From JADKIH01 sp964595205 (GTDB taxonomy: Bacteria > Bacteroidota > Bacteroidia > AKYH767-A > 2013-40CM-41-45), in contig CAZQOQ010000004.1 in the NCBI GenBank assembly GCA_964595205.1, forward strand, positions 33,957-97,956: DNA of 64,000 nucleotides, in the 5' to 3' direction. Shown here piece by piece: positions 19,190 to 27,226 of the stretch (positions are counted from its first letter, which is position 1; the number at the start of each line of letters is the position of its first letter). Both the position numbers and the translations under genes were made by a program. The notes under the pieces are model-generated. The model worked only from the letters and a program-made list of their open reading frames with translations, was not told the origin of the DNA and searched no databases.

Positions 19190-20842
19190 TTAAATCGTAA
19201 TCGACGACATTCCTCCGGGCGCAAGCTGGGATGAGATTTTCGAATAATCAAGCGCCGCTCTTACGAAACGTACAAAAAGCGGATGGGGATTTTCCACGGT
19301 GCTTTTATATTCAGGGTGAAACTGTACCCCGATGAACCATGGATGATTTTTTAATTCGATCACCTCAACCAGGTTATTCTCGGGATTGATTCCAGAAGGT
19401 ATCATGCCCGCATCTTCAAAATCTTTCAGGTATTTATTATTGAATTCGTACCTGTGCCTATGCCTTTCCGATATTTTTTGTTTGCCGTAAATGGATAATG
19501 CTTTGCTTCCTTTCTGCAGCATGCACGCATATTCTCCCAAACGCATGGTTCCGCCTTTCAACGTGATGTTTTTCTGATCCTTCATTATGTCTATCACGGG
19601 ATTCTTCGTTGTCGGTTCCATCTCCGTCGAATGTGCATTCTTCAGTCCCAGTACATTTCTTGCAAATTCGATGACGGCACACTGCATCCCCAGGCAAATT
19701 CCCAGGAACGGAATGTTGTTCTCCCGGGCATATTGAATGGCCGTTATCTTTCCCTCGATGCCACGGTCGCCAAAACCGGGAGCGACCAGGATACCATGCA
19801 GTCCGTTGAATTTGGAAGCTACGTTTGAGGGATCAATCTTTTCGGAATGCAACCATTCGATGGTGACCTTGCATTCGTTGGCAACGCCTGCATGAATGAA
19901 CGATTCGATGATGGACTTATAAGCATCCTTAAGTTCGATGTACTTCCCGACGAGTCCGATCTTCACCTCACTGATCGGGTACTTCAGTTTGCTCAGGAAA
20001 TTTTTCCATTGTTCCAGTCCGGGTTCCTGCTGCAATGGTAATTTTAATTTATTGAGCACCACTTTATCGAGCTGCTCTTTGAGCATGAGTACGGGAACTT
20101 CATAAATCGATTCGGCATCGATCGATTCGATCACTGCATTTACATTTACGTTGCAAAAGAGAGCGACCTTTCGCCGAAGGTCGGCAGAGAGCGATTTTTC
20201 CGTCCTGCATACCAGTATGTCCGGCTGGACTCCCAGTTCGAGCAATGCCTTCACTGAATGTTGCGTTGGCTTCGTCTTTAATTCGCCTGCGGCTTTAAGG
20301 AATGGAATTAGCGTAAGGTGAATGACAAGTGCAGAACTTCCCAGTTCCCACTTGAGTTGTCTAACCGTTTCGATATAGGGTAGTGATTCGATGTCGCCAA
20401 CTGTTCCCCCGATTTCGGTGATGACGATGTCGAACTCGCCGGTCTCACCGAGCAGTTGAATCCTGCGTTTGATTTCATCCGTAATGTGTGGAATGATCTG
20501 AACCGTCTTGCCCAGGAAAGCGCCTTCGCGTTCTTTATTAATGACGGTCTGGTAAATTCTTCCGGTTGTTACGTTATTTGCCTGGGAAGTCGGGACGTTA
20601 AGAAATCGTTCATAGTGACCAAGATCGAGATCCGTTTCGGCGCCATCATTCGTAACATAACATTCACCGTGTTCGTACGGGTTGAGTGTTCCGGGGTCGA
20701 CGTTGATATAAGGATCGAGTTTCTGTATGGTGACGGAATATCCTCTTGCCTGTAATAACTTTGCAAGGGAAGCTGAAATGATCCCTTTCCCAAGGGAAGA
20801 CGTAACACCGCCTGTAACGAAAATGTATTTGGATGAACCCAC
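19190..20842 (-). CDS. pyrG: CTP synthase
   Basis: CTP synthase aminates UTP to CTP with ATP and glutamine. The protein is 550 residues, normal length. The synthetase domain begins with TGGVTSSLGKGI and contains DPYINVDPGTLNPYEHGECY. The class I glutamine amidotransferase domain has the catalytic Cys in FLGICLGMQ (about 384) and His/Glu in GVQFHPEYKS (about 509). The start is GTG at 20842: an in-frame TAA lies four codons further upstream with no ATG between, so the GTG assignment is firm. It is convergent with a T9SS gene and divergent from the PAP2 gene. Confidence 0.97.
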   Translation of the reverse strand: MGSSKYIFVTGGVTSSLGKGIISASLAKLLQARGYSVTIQKLDPYINVDPGTLNPYEHGECYVTNDGAETDLDLGHYERFLNVPTSQANNVTTGRIYQTVINKEREGAFLGKTVQIIPHITDEIKRRIQLLGETGEFDIVITEIGGTVGDIESLPYIETVRQLKWELGSSALVIHLTLIPFLKAAGELKTKPTQHSVKALLELGVQPDILVCRTEKSLSADLRRKVALFCNVNVNAVIESIDAESIYEVPVLMLKEQLDKVVLNKLKLPLQQEPGLEQWKNFLSKLKYPISEVKIGLVGKYIELKDAYKSIIESFIHAGVANECKVTIEWLHSEKIDPSNVASKFNGLHGILVAPGFGDRGIEGKITAIQYARENNIPFLGICLGMQCAVIEFARNVLGLKNAHSTEMEPTTKNPVIDIMKDQKNITLKGGTMRLGEYACMLQKGSKALSIYGKQKISERHRHRYEFNNKYLKDFEDAGMIPSGINPENNLVEVIELKNHPWFIGVQFHPEYKSTVENPHPLFVRFVRAALDYSKISSQLAPGGMSSITI

Positions 20843-20961
20843 CGCGTTGATTGTTTAAGTTGTTTAAAAATGCCGGGAAACCAGAAAATGATTTCATCAA
20901 CACGGGGTACAAATGTACGCTATCGTTTCCAACAAAAAAATTTCACCGGATAAAAAATAAT

Positions 20962-21927
20962 ATGGAACCTTGCAATTGCTTGAAACGGACATTGCTTATA
21001 TTCTTGGTTGTTGTTTCTATCCGCTTAAATGGACAGGAAAGCGGTAAAGACCTGTTTGACAACGCTTCTGCCGGTTATTCGTCATTTGCAAGACAGATGA
21101 AAACGGATTCGGTATTAAGCTTCCGGACTAAAAAAGGGTATTTCCCTTCATTGTTGAATAATTTTATCTACCAGGCCACATTTCCTGTCCGGATGAATGA
21201 AAAGGATCTTTTCGTCCTTGGTGGTGTCACCATCATTACTCTTTCGCTGATTCATTATGACCAGGAGATCGATCACTTCTTTAAACCTGTGAATAACGAT
21301 CATCCGCACATCGGAAATTTCAGCAGCCAGATTACCGACCTGGGAGACTATAAAGGATATATACTTTTAGCCGGTTACGGTATATACACGATAGGTTTTC
21401 ACAAATACAGGGGATTCCGTGCTTCGTTGCTTGCATCGCAGGCGGCCATCACTGCGGGCCTCTGGATCAGGGGAATTAAAATCCTGACCGGAAGAATGAG
21501 GCCCGGCGCAACATACAACGATGTGCAGTATAATTCCGATCACTGGTTCGGACCGTTTGCGCAATTCAAAAAATACAACGTTCAGCACGGTGTTGCCGAC
21601 TTTGATGCATTTCCTTCCGGCCATACGGGAGCCATCTTCGCAATGGCTACAGTGTTCAGCGAATTGTACAAAGACTATAAAGCCGTTCCAATCATCATGT
21701 ATTCGACTGCCGGAATTGTCGGCATTTCAAGACTGGTGCAGCACGAGCACTGGGCATCGGATGTTTTTCTCGGTTCTGTCATCGGTTACCTGTGCGGGAA
21801 GCAGGTGGTGGCAAACGAAAAAAAAATGTTTCCAGGTTATTCAACCGGGAAGAAAAGAACCATGTCATTTATTTTCCCTTATAATGAAAACGGAATCTCA
21901 GGTTTGAAATACTGCATTATTTTTTAG
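20962..21927 (+). CDS. PAP2 superfamily phosphatase, membrane-associated
   Basis: The start was placed at 20962 because that ATG gives a signal peptide (RTLLIFLVVVSIRLNGQ). The frame stays open back to 20851, but that extension is hydrophilic and unlikely. The 321-residue product carries the full PAP2 signature: KILTGRMRP, then FPSGHTGAIF, then SRLVQHEHWASD (the K-x6-RP, PSGH and SR-x5-H-x3-D motifs). Such enzymes dephosphorylate lipid phosphates such as undecaprenyl pyrophosphate or phosphatidic acid, or act as acid phosphatases. The substrate is not determinable here. Catalytic residues face the periplasm. It converges on the TonB receptor gene 47 bp downstream. Confidence 0.9.
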   Translation: MEPCNCLKRTLLIFLVVVSIRLNGQESGKDLFDNASAGYSSFARQMKTDSVLSFRTKKGYFPSLLNNFIYQATFPVRMNEKDLFVLGGVTIITLSLIHYDQEIDHFFKPVNNDHPHIGNFSSQITDLGDYKGYILLAGYGIYTIGFHKYRGFRASLLASQAAITAGLWIRGIKILTGRMRPGATYNDVQYNSDHWFGPFAQFKKYNVQHGVADFDAFPSGHTGAIFAMATVFSELYKDYKAVPIIMYSTAGIVGISRLVQHEHWASDVFLGSVIGYLCGKQVVANEKKMFPGYSTGKKRTMSFIFPYNENGISGLKYCIIF

Positions 21928-21974
21928 AATAAAAAATCATGCAATGCCAATTTCACGAATAAATCTGCAGCCGC

Positions 21975-24272
21975 TTAAAAAGTTATGTTGACTCCCAGCG
22001 TTGGAATCACTGGCAACTGGTAAATCTTTTCACCCGTGGTTCTGTTCACATAAAAAATATTATCGCGGTCATACACATTGGTTGCACCGGCAGAAACTTC
22101 CATCACACTTCTTTTACTCAGCAAAAACGTTCGCTGAATGGAAAGATCCAGCCGGTGGAAATAGGAGAGACGTCCTTTGTTTAAATCACCGTATTGAATT
22201 TCCAGGTTTCCGTTTTGAGGAAGTGTATTCGAGCCTACGCCATCCGGGAACTGTGTGCCTTCGTAGAATCCCTGCGTCTGTGTGAATGGAAACGGCGAAC
22301 CGAAATTCCATCTTCCGTTTACCTGCCAAAGGTCTTTCTTTCCGAATTTATAGGAAGCGACTATGTTGATGTTATGCCGCCTGTCAAAGCTTGGATCGTA
22401 TTCGCCGGTCTCTGTATATCGCTTATTGAAGCCGAGTGAATAGACGAACCACAGGTATAATCGCTTATGATCATATTTCAGCGTAAGATCGGCGCCTCTC
22501 GCCAGGCCAGTCTCGATCACATAGTCTTTCTTCAGCGAATCGGGCTTGGAATTGTGTGCACTGTTGTCTTCATAGATCTTGTCGCGGTTCACATTTTCGA
22601 GCTGGGTAAAATCTTTGATATATCCTTCAATATTTAATGTCAGATGGAATGGGAGATCCACTTCAAATCCGGCGATGAGATGCCTTGCCTTTTGAAGCAG
22701 CGAGGTGACATCTTCTCCCTTGAACTGATCAGGCAAATCTGTAGATCCGGAGAGGAAGCCGTAGAAAAGATTTACAACATCTCTGTCAGATGATGTCGAT
22801 AACAGGTTCTGCGAATAAAATCCTGCCGCACCTTTGATCCTGAAGTTATCGTTCAGATTATATTTAAAGCCCAGCCGGGGTTCAGCTGAAAACTCGGATA
22901 AGGATGAATAATAATTCAAACGCAATCCCGGCTCGAGTATCAGGTCACTGATGATTTTTTTATATTTGAAAAAGGCAGCAAGCTCTGTGGTATTTTCCTG
23001 CTGTCCTTTCGGCGATCCAAGCACGTTTGTCACTTCGTAGTTCGTACGGAACCCAAGGAACTCAACTCCATACCTGAACTCATCCTTTCCTAAAAAGTAG
23101 CTGAAGGTAAGTCCGGCATTGAACCCGCTGATATCACTCGAACGTTTCCTTCCTTCGCCCTCTTCCAGGTCGATGGAATAATTCGAATATGCAAAGTTTC
23201 CATCGATCAATACAGCCGATCCTGTCGGTACGAGGACGAAGTTGGTTCCAACGCCGGTCGACTTCCAGCCCAGGTCAGCGACATGATAGTATTTTACATC
23301 GTCGGTGAAATGAAAACCAAACACGTTGAACTTACTTCCCTTCGCGCTGTTGAACGAAATCTTTCCGTACAGGTCGTTGAACGAGTAAGGCAAACCAAGA
23401 GAGTCGACGTAGGGATAAAATATTTTTGAAGATTCATCGAGGTAAGAAGTTCTGCCGGTAATCAGAAAAGAAGAACTTCCATCAGCCGTCTCGCTTTCTT
23501 TTTTTAACGGTCCTTCGAGGATAAGCTTCGACGTAAAAGTGTTGATTCCGAATTTTCCGGCCAGCCGTTTTTTATTTCCATCGCGTGTGGTTATATCCAT
23601 GACGGAAGAAATCCTGTCGCCGTATTCTGCATTGAAACCGCCGGTGTACACATCGGCGCCACGGATGATATCTGCATCGACAACAGAATACAAACCGATG
23701 CTGTGAAAAGGATTGTAGATGACCATTCCATCGAGCAGAAGTTTATTCTGAATCGGAGTACCCCCGCGGATGTACAGCTGACCTCCCTGGTCGCCGGAAA
23801 ATATCACTCCCGGTATAACCTGGAGGTATTGCGCCAGGTCAGGCTCTCCGCCGACGGTGGGTATCTGTTTGATTTCCTTCGGGGTGATTTTATTCACTGA
23901 GACTCTCGTGTCTGTTTTTTTCGACTGATCCTCTGCCGAAACATCAACCGCTTTCATTTCGATCGACGATTTTTTAAGATAATATTTTTTCGTCAACAGG
24001 TCGCCGGCCTTGATCGTTATCTCCTGCGAGAGTGTGTCAAAACCGATTGAGGTAATTGTCAGGTTATAGGTTCCCGGGGGAATCCTGCTGATCGTGAAAA
24101 AGCCGTCGAGATTGGTCTGTGCCCCAAGTGTAGTGCCCTTCAGGTAAACACTCGTATAGATCGATGGTTCGGAATTGGCTTCTTCATATACGAAACCTCG
24201 CAATTCGCCTGTTTGTCCGAAACCCGTCAAAGAAACCGAACAGAGAAACAATAATAAAATTCTGAATTTCAT
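21975..24272 (-). CDS. TonB-dependent outer-membrane receptor with CarboxypepD-reg-like domain
   Basis: This 765-residue protein has a signal peptide (LLLFLCSVSLTGFGQ). A CarboxypepD-reg-like beta domain follows (about 22-105: GELRGFVYEEANSEPS), then the plug (about 125-240, with LYIRGGTPIQNKLLLDGM). The beta-barrel ends in an aromatic residue (TLGVNITF), as outer-membrane barrels do. No SusD partner is present, which argues against a polysaccharide-utilisation locus, and the ligand is unknown. A strong promoter lies just upstream, so it is probably transcribed separately from the EVE-holA-amn genes behind it. Confidence 0.93.
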   Translation of the reverse strand: MKFRILLLFLCSVSLTGFGQTGELRGFVYEEANSEPSIYTSVYLKGTTLGAQTNLDGFFTISRIPPGTYNLTITSIGFDTLSQEITIKAGDLLTKKYYLKKSSIEMKAVDVSAEDQSKKTDTRVSVNKITPKEIKQIPTVGGEPDLAQYLQVIPGVIFSGDQGGQLYIRGGTPIQNKLLLDGMVIYNPFHSIGLYSVVDADIIRGADVYTGGFNAEYGDRISSVMDITTRDGNKKRLAGKFGINTFTSKLILEGPLKKESETADGSSSFLITGRTSYLDESSKIFYPYVDSLGLPYSFNDLYGKISFNSAKGSKFNVFGFHFTDDVKYYHVADLGWKSTGVGTNFVLVPTGSAVLIDGNFAYSNYSIDLEEGEGRKRSSDISGFNAGLTFSYFLGKDEFRYGVEFLGFRTNYEVTNVLGSPKGQQENTTELAAFFKYKKIISDLILEPGLRLNYYSSLSEFSAEPRLGFKYNLNDNFRIKGAAGFYSQNLLSTSSDRDVVNLFYGFLSGSTDLPDQFKGEDVTSLLQKARHLIAGFEVDLPFHLTLNIEGYIKDFTQLENVNRDKIYEDNSAHNSKPDSLKKDYVIETGLARGADLTLKYDHKRLYLWFVYSLGFNKRYTETGEYDPSFDRRHNINIVASYKFGKKDLWQVNGRWNFGSPFPFTQTQGFYEGTQFPDGVGSNTLPQNGNLEIQYGDLNKGRLSYFHRLDLSIQRTFLLSKRSVMEVSAGATNVYDRDNIFYVNRTTGEKIYQLPVIPTLGVNITF

Positions 24273-24289
24273 AAAATGATAAGGGTCCG

Positions 24290-24319
24290 CAAATGTAACA
24301 GATAGTTGTTACAGGTCAA
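24290..24319 (-). promoter_or_regulatory. Promoter of the TonB-dependent receptor gene
   Basis: On the minus strand TTG (24319-24317) is followed after exactly 19 nt by TACATTTG (24297-24290), a textbook match to the Bacteroidota TTG-N19-TAnnTTTG promoter. It ends 17 nt before the receptor ATG, implying a very short leader. Confidence 0.75.
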
Positions 24320-24366
24320 GTTAAAAATGATTTAACAATTTATTTTTTAATCATTTCAAAAAAGAA

Positions 24367-24774
24367 TCATGACTGCGACATTTCGAGTATGGTATTGTAT
24401 TCGTCTTCCGTAACGGGCATGACTGATAGCCTGCTGATTTTAATGAGGAGCATATCTTTCAGCTTTTTGTTTTTCTTAATTTCCGATAGCGAAACAGGTT
24501 TTTTTAATTCCTTCCCTGCTTTTACGCCAACGCTGATCCAGGCATCATCTTTCGTTGTAGGATCCTGGTAAAATTCTCTGGAAACAACAGCCAGTCCCCT
24601 GATCTCAGATTCTCCGCCGCTATGGTAAACCAGGATTTTATCACCCTTCTTCATCCCTCTTAAGTGCAGCCGGGCAGCATAGTTTCGTATCCCGTCCCAG
24701 CTCGTCTCGCCATCTTTTTTGAGGTCGTCCCAGCTATAGGTGTCGGGGTCAGTCTTGATCAGCCAGTAAAGCAT
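24367..24774 (-). CDS. EVE domain-containing protein
   Basis: This is a 135-residue single EVE domain, the PUA-like fold also known from human THYN1. Characteristic segments are YWLIKTDPDTYSWDDL, DGIRNYAARLHLRGMKKGD and LVYHSGGESEIRGLAVV. EVE proteins are thought to bind modified bases in DNA or RNA, and no enzymatic residues are expected. It sits 45 bp downstream of holA on the same strand and is probably cotranscribed with amn-holA. A link to DNA modification is inference from the family only. Confidence 0.9.
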   Translation of the reverse strand: MLYWLIKTDPDTYSWDDLKKDGETSWDGIRNYAARLHLRGMKKGDKILVYHSGGESEIRGLAVVSREFYQDPTTKDDAWISVGVKAGKELKKPVSLSEIKKNKKLKDMLLIKISRLSVMPVTEDEYNTILEMSQS

Positions 24775-24819
24775 AAAACCTTCTTTTAATTTTTTTGGAG
24801 TGTTTGTCGGCAGATTCGA

Positions 24820-25860
24820 TTAATGAAGGATTCTGTAAACAAGCTCTTTCATCAATTCTCCTTCTCCTGTGCTGAAATTGTTTACGCCTTTTGATCTCAG
24901 GTCATAGTCACCGATGAGGCCGATATTTCTGATGCAGTGTTCAGCTGAATATTCTTTTGCTGCCCTGATGTAATCACTGAGGAAGTAAGGGTTGATACCA
25001 AGAACGCTCGCCGCATTGTTAGTGGATCGGTCTTCCAGCTTATGATAGGTGAGGATCTTCAGAAAATAAGTGTACAATTGAGGGATGGTCATGACCATCG
25101 GATTGTTTTTTGGATTGGAGGCGAAATAATTTACGATCCGGAATGCCTTCAGAGAATTCCTGCTGCCGAGAGCCTTCTGCAGTTCGAAAATATTGAAGTC
25201 TTTGCTCACACCAATATTTTCCTCTACAATCTCGGGAGTGATTTCCTGTCCGGGTTTCAGATTGAGTTTCAGCTTATCCAGTTCATTCGTGATTTTTGTA
25301 AGGTCATTTCCCAGATTTTCTGCAAGCATCTGCAGTGCTTTGGGATTGATTTTAACTCCGATGCCCTGTGCATGCTTTCCAATCCATGCCGGAAGCTGAT
25401 CGTCATAGATCTTTTTTGATTCAAATAATACGGACGACTTGTCGAGGATCTTTGCAACCTTTGTACGCTTATCGATCTTATTGTATTTATAACAGAATAC
25501 CAGCAGGGTTGTCGGCGTGGGTCTCATCAGGTACTCGACGAAAGGGTCTCTGTCGTCCTTCTGCTTTGAATCTTCTTTCGACTTAGTAAATAGCGATTTC
25601 ATATCCTGCGCCTCCTTTACGATGATGACCTGGTAATTACTCATCATCGGGTAACGACGGGCATAACTGATCAGCGTGAGTAAATCGATCTCCCTGCCAT
25701 ACACTACTGTCTGGTTAAATTCCTTCTCGCTTTCGCTGAGAACATGTTTTTCGATGTAATCCGAAACCTGGTCGATGTAATAAGGTTCTTCGCCCTGTAA
25801 AAAATAAACGGGATGATAAATTTTTTTCTTCAGGTCGTTAAATATCTGTTCAATCGTCAT
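24820..25860 (-). CDS. holA: DNA polymerase III subunit delta
   Basis: HolA is the delta subunit of the clamp loader and opens the beta clamp. The 346-residue length is normal. Recognisable parts are the N-terminal PVYFLQGEEPYYIDQVSDYI, the sensor-like segment LAENLGNDLTKITNELDKL and the C-terminal helical collar domain (PQLYTYFLKILTYHKL). No Walker A is expected in delta. It starts 5 bp after the amn stop, so the two form an operon. This gene order next to an HsdR_N-type gene is one I recall from many Bacteroidota. Confidence 0.93.
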   Translation of the reverse strand: MTIEQIFNDLKKKIYHPVYFLQGEEPYYIDQVSDYIEKHVLSESEKEFNQTVVYGREIDLLTLISYARRYPMMSNYQVIIVKEAQDMKSLFTKSKEDSKQKDDRDPFVEYLMRPTPTTLLVFCYKYNKIDKRTKVAKILDKSSVLFESKKIYDDQLPAWIGKHAQGIGVKINPKALQMLAENLGNDLTKITNELDKLKLNLKPGQEITPEIVEENIGVSKDFNIFELQKALGSRNSLKAFRIVNYFASNPKNNPMVMTIPQLYTYFLKILTYHKLEDRSTNNAASVLGINPYFLSDYIRAAKEYSAEHCIRNIGLIGDYDLRSKGVNNFSTGEGELMKELVYRILH

Positions 25861-25865
25861 GTGAT

Positions 25866-26636
25866 TTAAAAACGAAGATGTTTGACTGTAAGTCCATTGT
25901 TGATTAATTCTTTCAGGGAATCAATTCCTATCGACAGATGTCGTTCCACAAATTTTTCGGTCACTTTCTTATCACTCTCTGCCGTCTTGACGCCTGCGGA
26001 AATCATCGGCTGATCGGAAACGAGAAGCAATGCACCGGTAGGTATCTTATTTGCAAAACCTGCGATGAAGATGGTTGCCGTCTCCATGTCGATGGCCATC
26101 GTGCGTGTCAACTGAAGATACTTTTTAAACTCTTTGTCATGTTCCCACACTCTCCTGTTTGTCGTAAGCACGGTTCCTGTCCAGTAATCGCTGTCGTGAT
26201 TCCTGATCGTAGTCGATACCGCTTTCTGCAGGTTGAAGGCAGGTAGTGCCGGAACTTCCGGAGGAAAATAATCATTGGAAGTTCCTTCGTGCCTCAAGGC
26301 TGCAATTGGCAGGATAAGATCACCAAGGTTGTTTTTCTTTTTCAGTCCGCCGCACTTGCCAAGAAACAGGGCCGCTTTAGGCTGAATGGCCGAAAGCAGA
26401 TCCATGATCAGTGCTGCATTGGGACTGCCGATACCGAAGTTGATGATTGTCATTCCCATATGAGTGGCATTGGGCATGGGTTTGTCGAGGCCATTCACCG
26501 GGACGTTGTTCCATTCCGAAAAGAGTCGGACGTAATTGTTGAAGTTGGTTAGCAGAATATATTGACCGAAATCGCTCAATGCTGTTCCGGTATACCTGGG
26601 AAGCCAGTTTTCAACTATTTCTTTTTTACTGTTCAT
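25866..26636 (-). CDS. amn: AMP nucleosidase
   Basis: This is a 256-residue protein of the nucleoside phosphorylase fold, of the short Bacteroidota AMP nucleosidase type. It would hydrolyse AMP to adenine and ribose 5-phosphate. Visible family segments are MTIINFGIGSPNAALIMDLL, FLGKCGGLKKKNNLGDLI (glycine-rich base-binding loop), MAIDMETATIF (ribose-binding Met-Glu) and LLVSDQPM with the catalytic Asp. It heads the amn-holA(-EVE) operon and is divergent from the nuclease-like gene, with 28 bp between start codons, so the two promoters must overlap. Confidence 0.9.
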   Translation of the reverse strand: MNSKKEIVENWLPRYTGTALSDFGQYILLTNFNNYVRLFSEWNNVPVNGLDKPMPNATHMGMTIINFGIGSPNAALIMDLLSAIQPKAALFLGKCGGLKKKNNLGDLILPIAALRHEGTSNDYFPPEVPALPAFNLQKAVSTTIRNHDSDYWTGTVLTTNRRVWEHDKEFKKYLQLTRTMAIDMETATIFIAGFANKIPTGALLLVSDQPMISAGVKTAESDKKVTEKFVERHLSIGIDSLKELINNGLTVKHLRF

Positions 26637-26664
26637 AAAAGTACTTTCGTCTTAAAATTATCCT

Positions 26665-27135
26665 GTGAAACTGCCAAAACTTTGCTTTCCGGAGTATGAA
26701 TTTAAGGTACATTCTCTTACCCAATCCGGGCAAAGTTTAAAAATTTTCGACATTATACGGAGAAAATATGTTAGTCTGACACCCGAAGAATGGGTTCGTC
26801 AGCATTTACTTCATTTTCTGGTGAAAGAACGCAAGTTTCCTCAAACATTGATAAGTGTTGAAAAAAAAGTGCTTGTAAATAACCTCCTAAAAAGAACCGA
26901 TGTTGTCGTCTATTCGGTTGATTTGAAACCACTCATGATTGCCGAATGCAAGGCTCCTTCAGTTACGCTCTCTCAATCTGTTTTTGACCAGACGGCAAGG
27001 TATAATATGACATTAGGGGTTAATTTTTTTCTGGTAACTAACGGACTTGAATACCGGTTTTGCCTGATCGATCATGAAAAAAAAACATACAAATTTTTGG
27101 AAGAAGTCCCGTTTTATAATGAAATTGAAAGATGA
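26665..27135 (+). CDS. HsdR_N-type PD-(D/E)xK nuclease-like protein, stand-alone
   Basis: This 156-residue protein resembles the N-terminal nuclease domain of type I restriction HsdR subunits. The conserved core is visible: RTDVVVYSV, then MIAECKAPS, giving the D...ExK signature, followed by QTARYNM. No helicase or HsdS/HsdM gene is nearby, so it is not a type I restriction system. The same stand-alone gene is, to my knowledge, widely conserved next to holA in Bacteroidota, suggesting a housekeeping DNA-repair role. The start is GTG at 26665. TACTTTCG at 26642-26649 could be the -7 element. Confidence 0.82.
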   Translation: MKLPKLCFPEYEFKVHSLTQSGQSLKIFDIIRRKYVSLTPEEWVRQHLLHFLVKERKFPQTLISVEKKVLVNNLLKRTDVVVYSVDLKPLMIAECKAPSVTLSQSVFDQTARYNMTLGVNFFLVTNGLEYRFCLIDHEKKTYKFLEEVPFYNEIER

Positions 27136-27164
27136 CCCTGTCGTGACTGACTGCAAAACAAGCC

Positions 27165-27196
27165 TTTGTTAATATACAAAATAGAAACTACCTTTC
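27165..27196 (+). promoter_or_regulatory. Promoter of the S8 peptidase gene
   Basis: TTTG (27165-27168), then 20 nt, then TACCTTTC (27189-27196) fits the Bacteroidota promoter pattern with one mismatch in the -7 box. The start codon is 30 nt downstream. Confidence 0.6.
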
Positions 27197-27226
27197 CGCC
27201 CAATAACCTATAACTCTCTTTAACTA

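Noticed and set aside
26665..27135. Type I restriction-modification system
   Set aside because: Only an HsdR_N-like domain is present, with no helicase, methylase or specificity subunit nearby.
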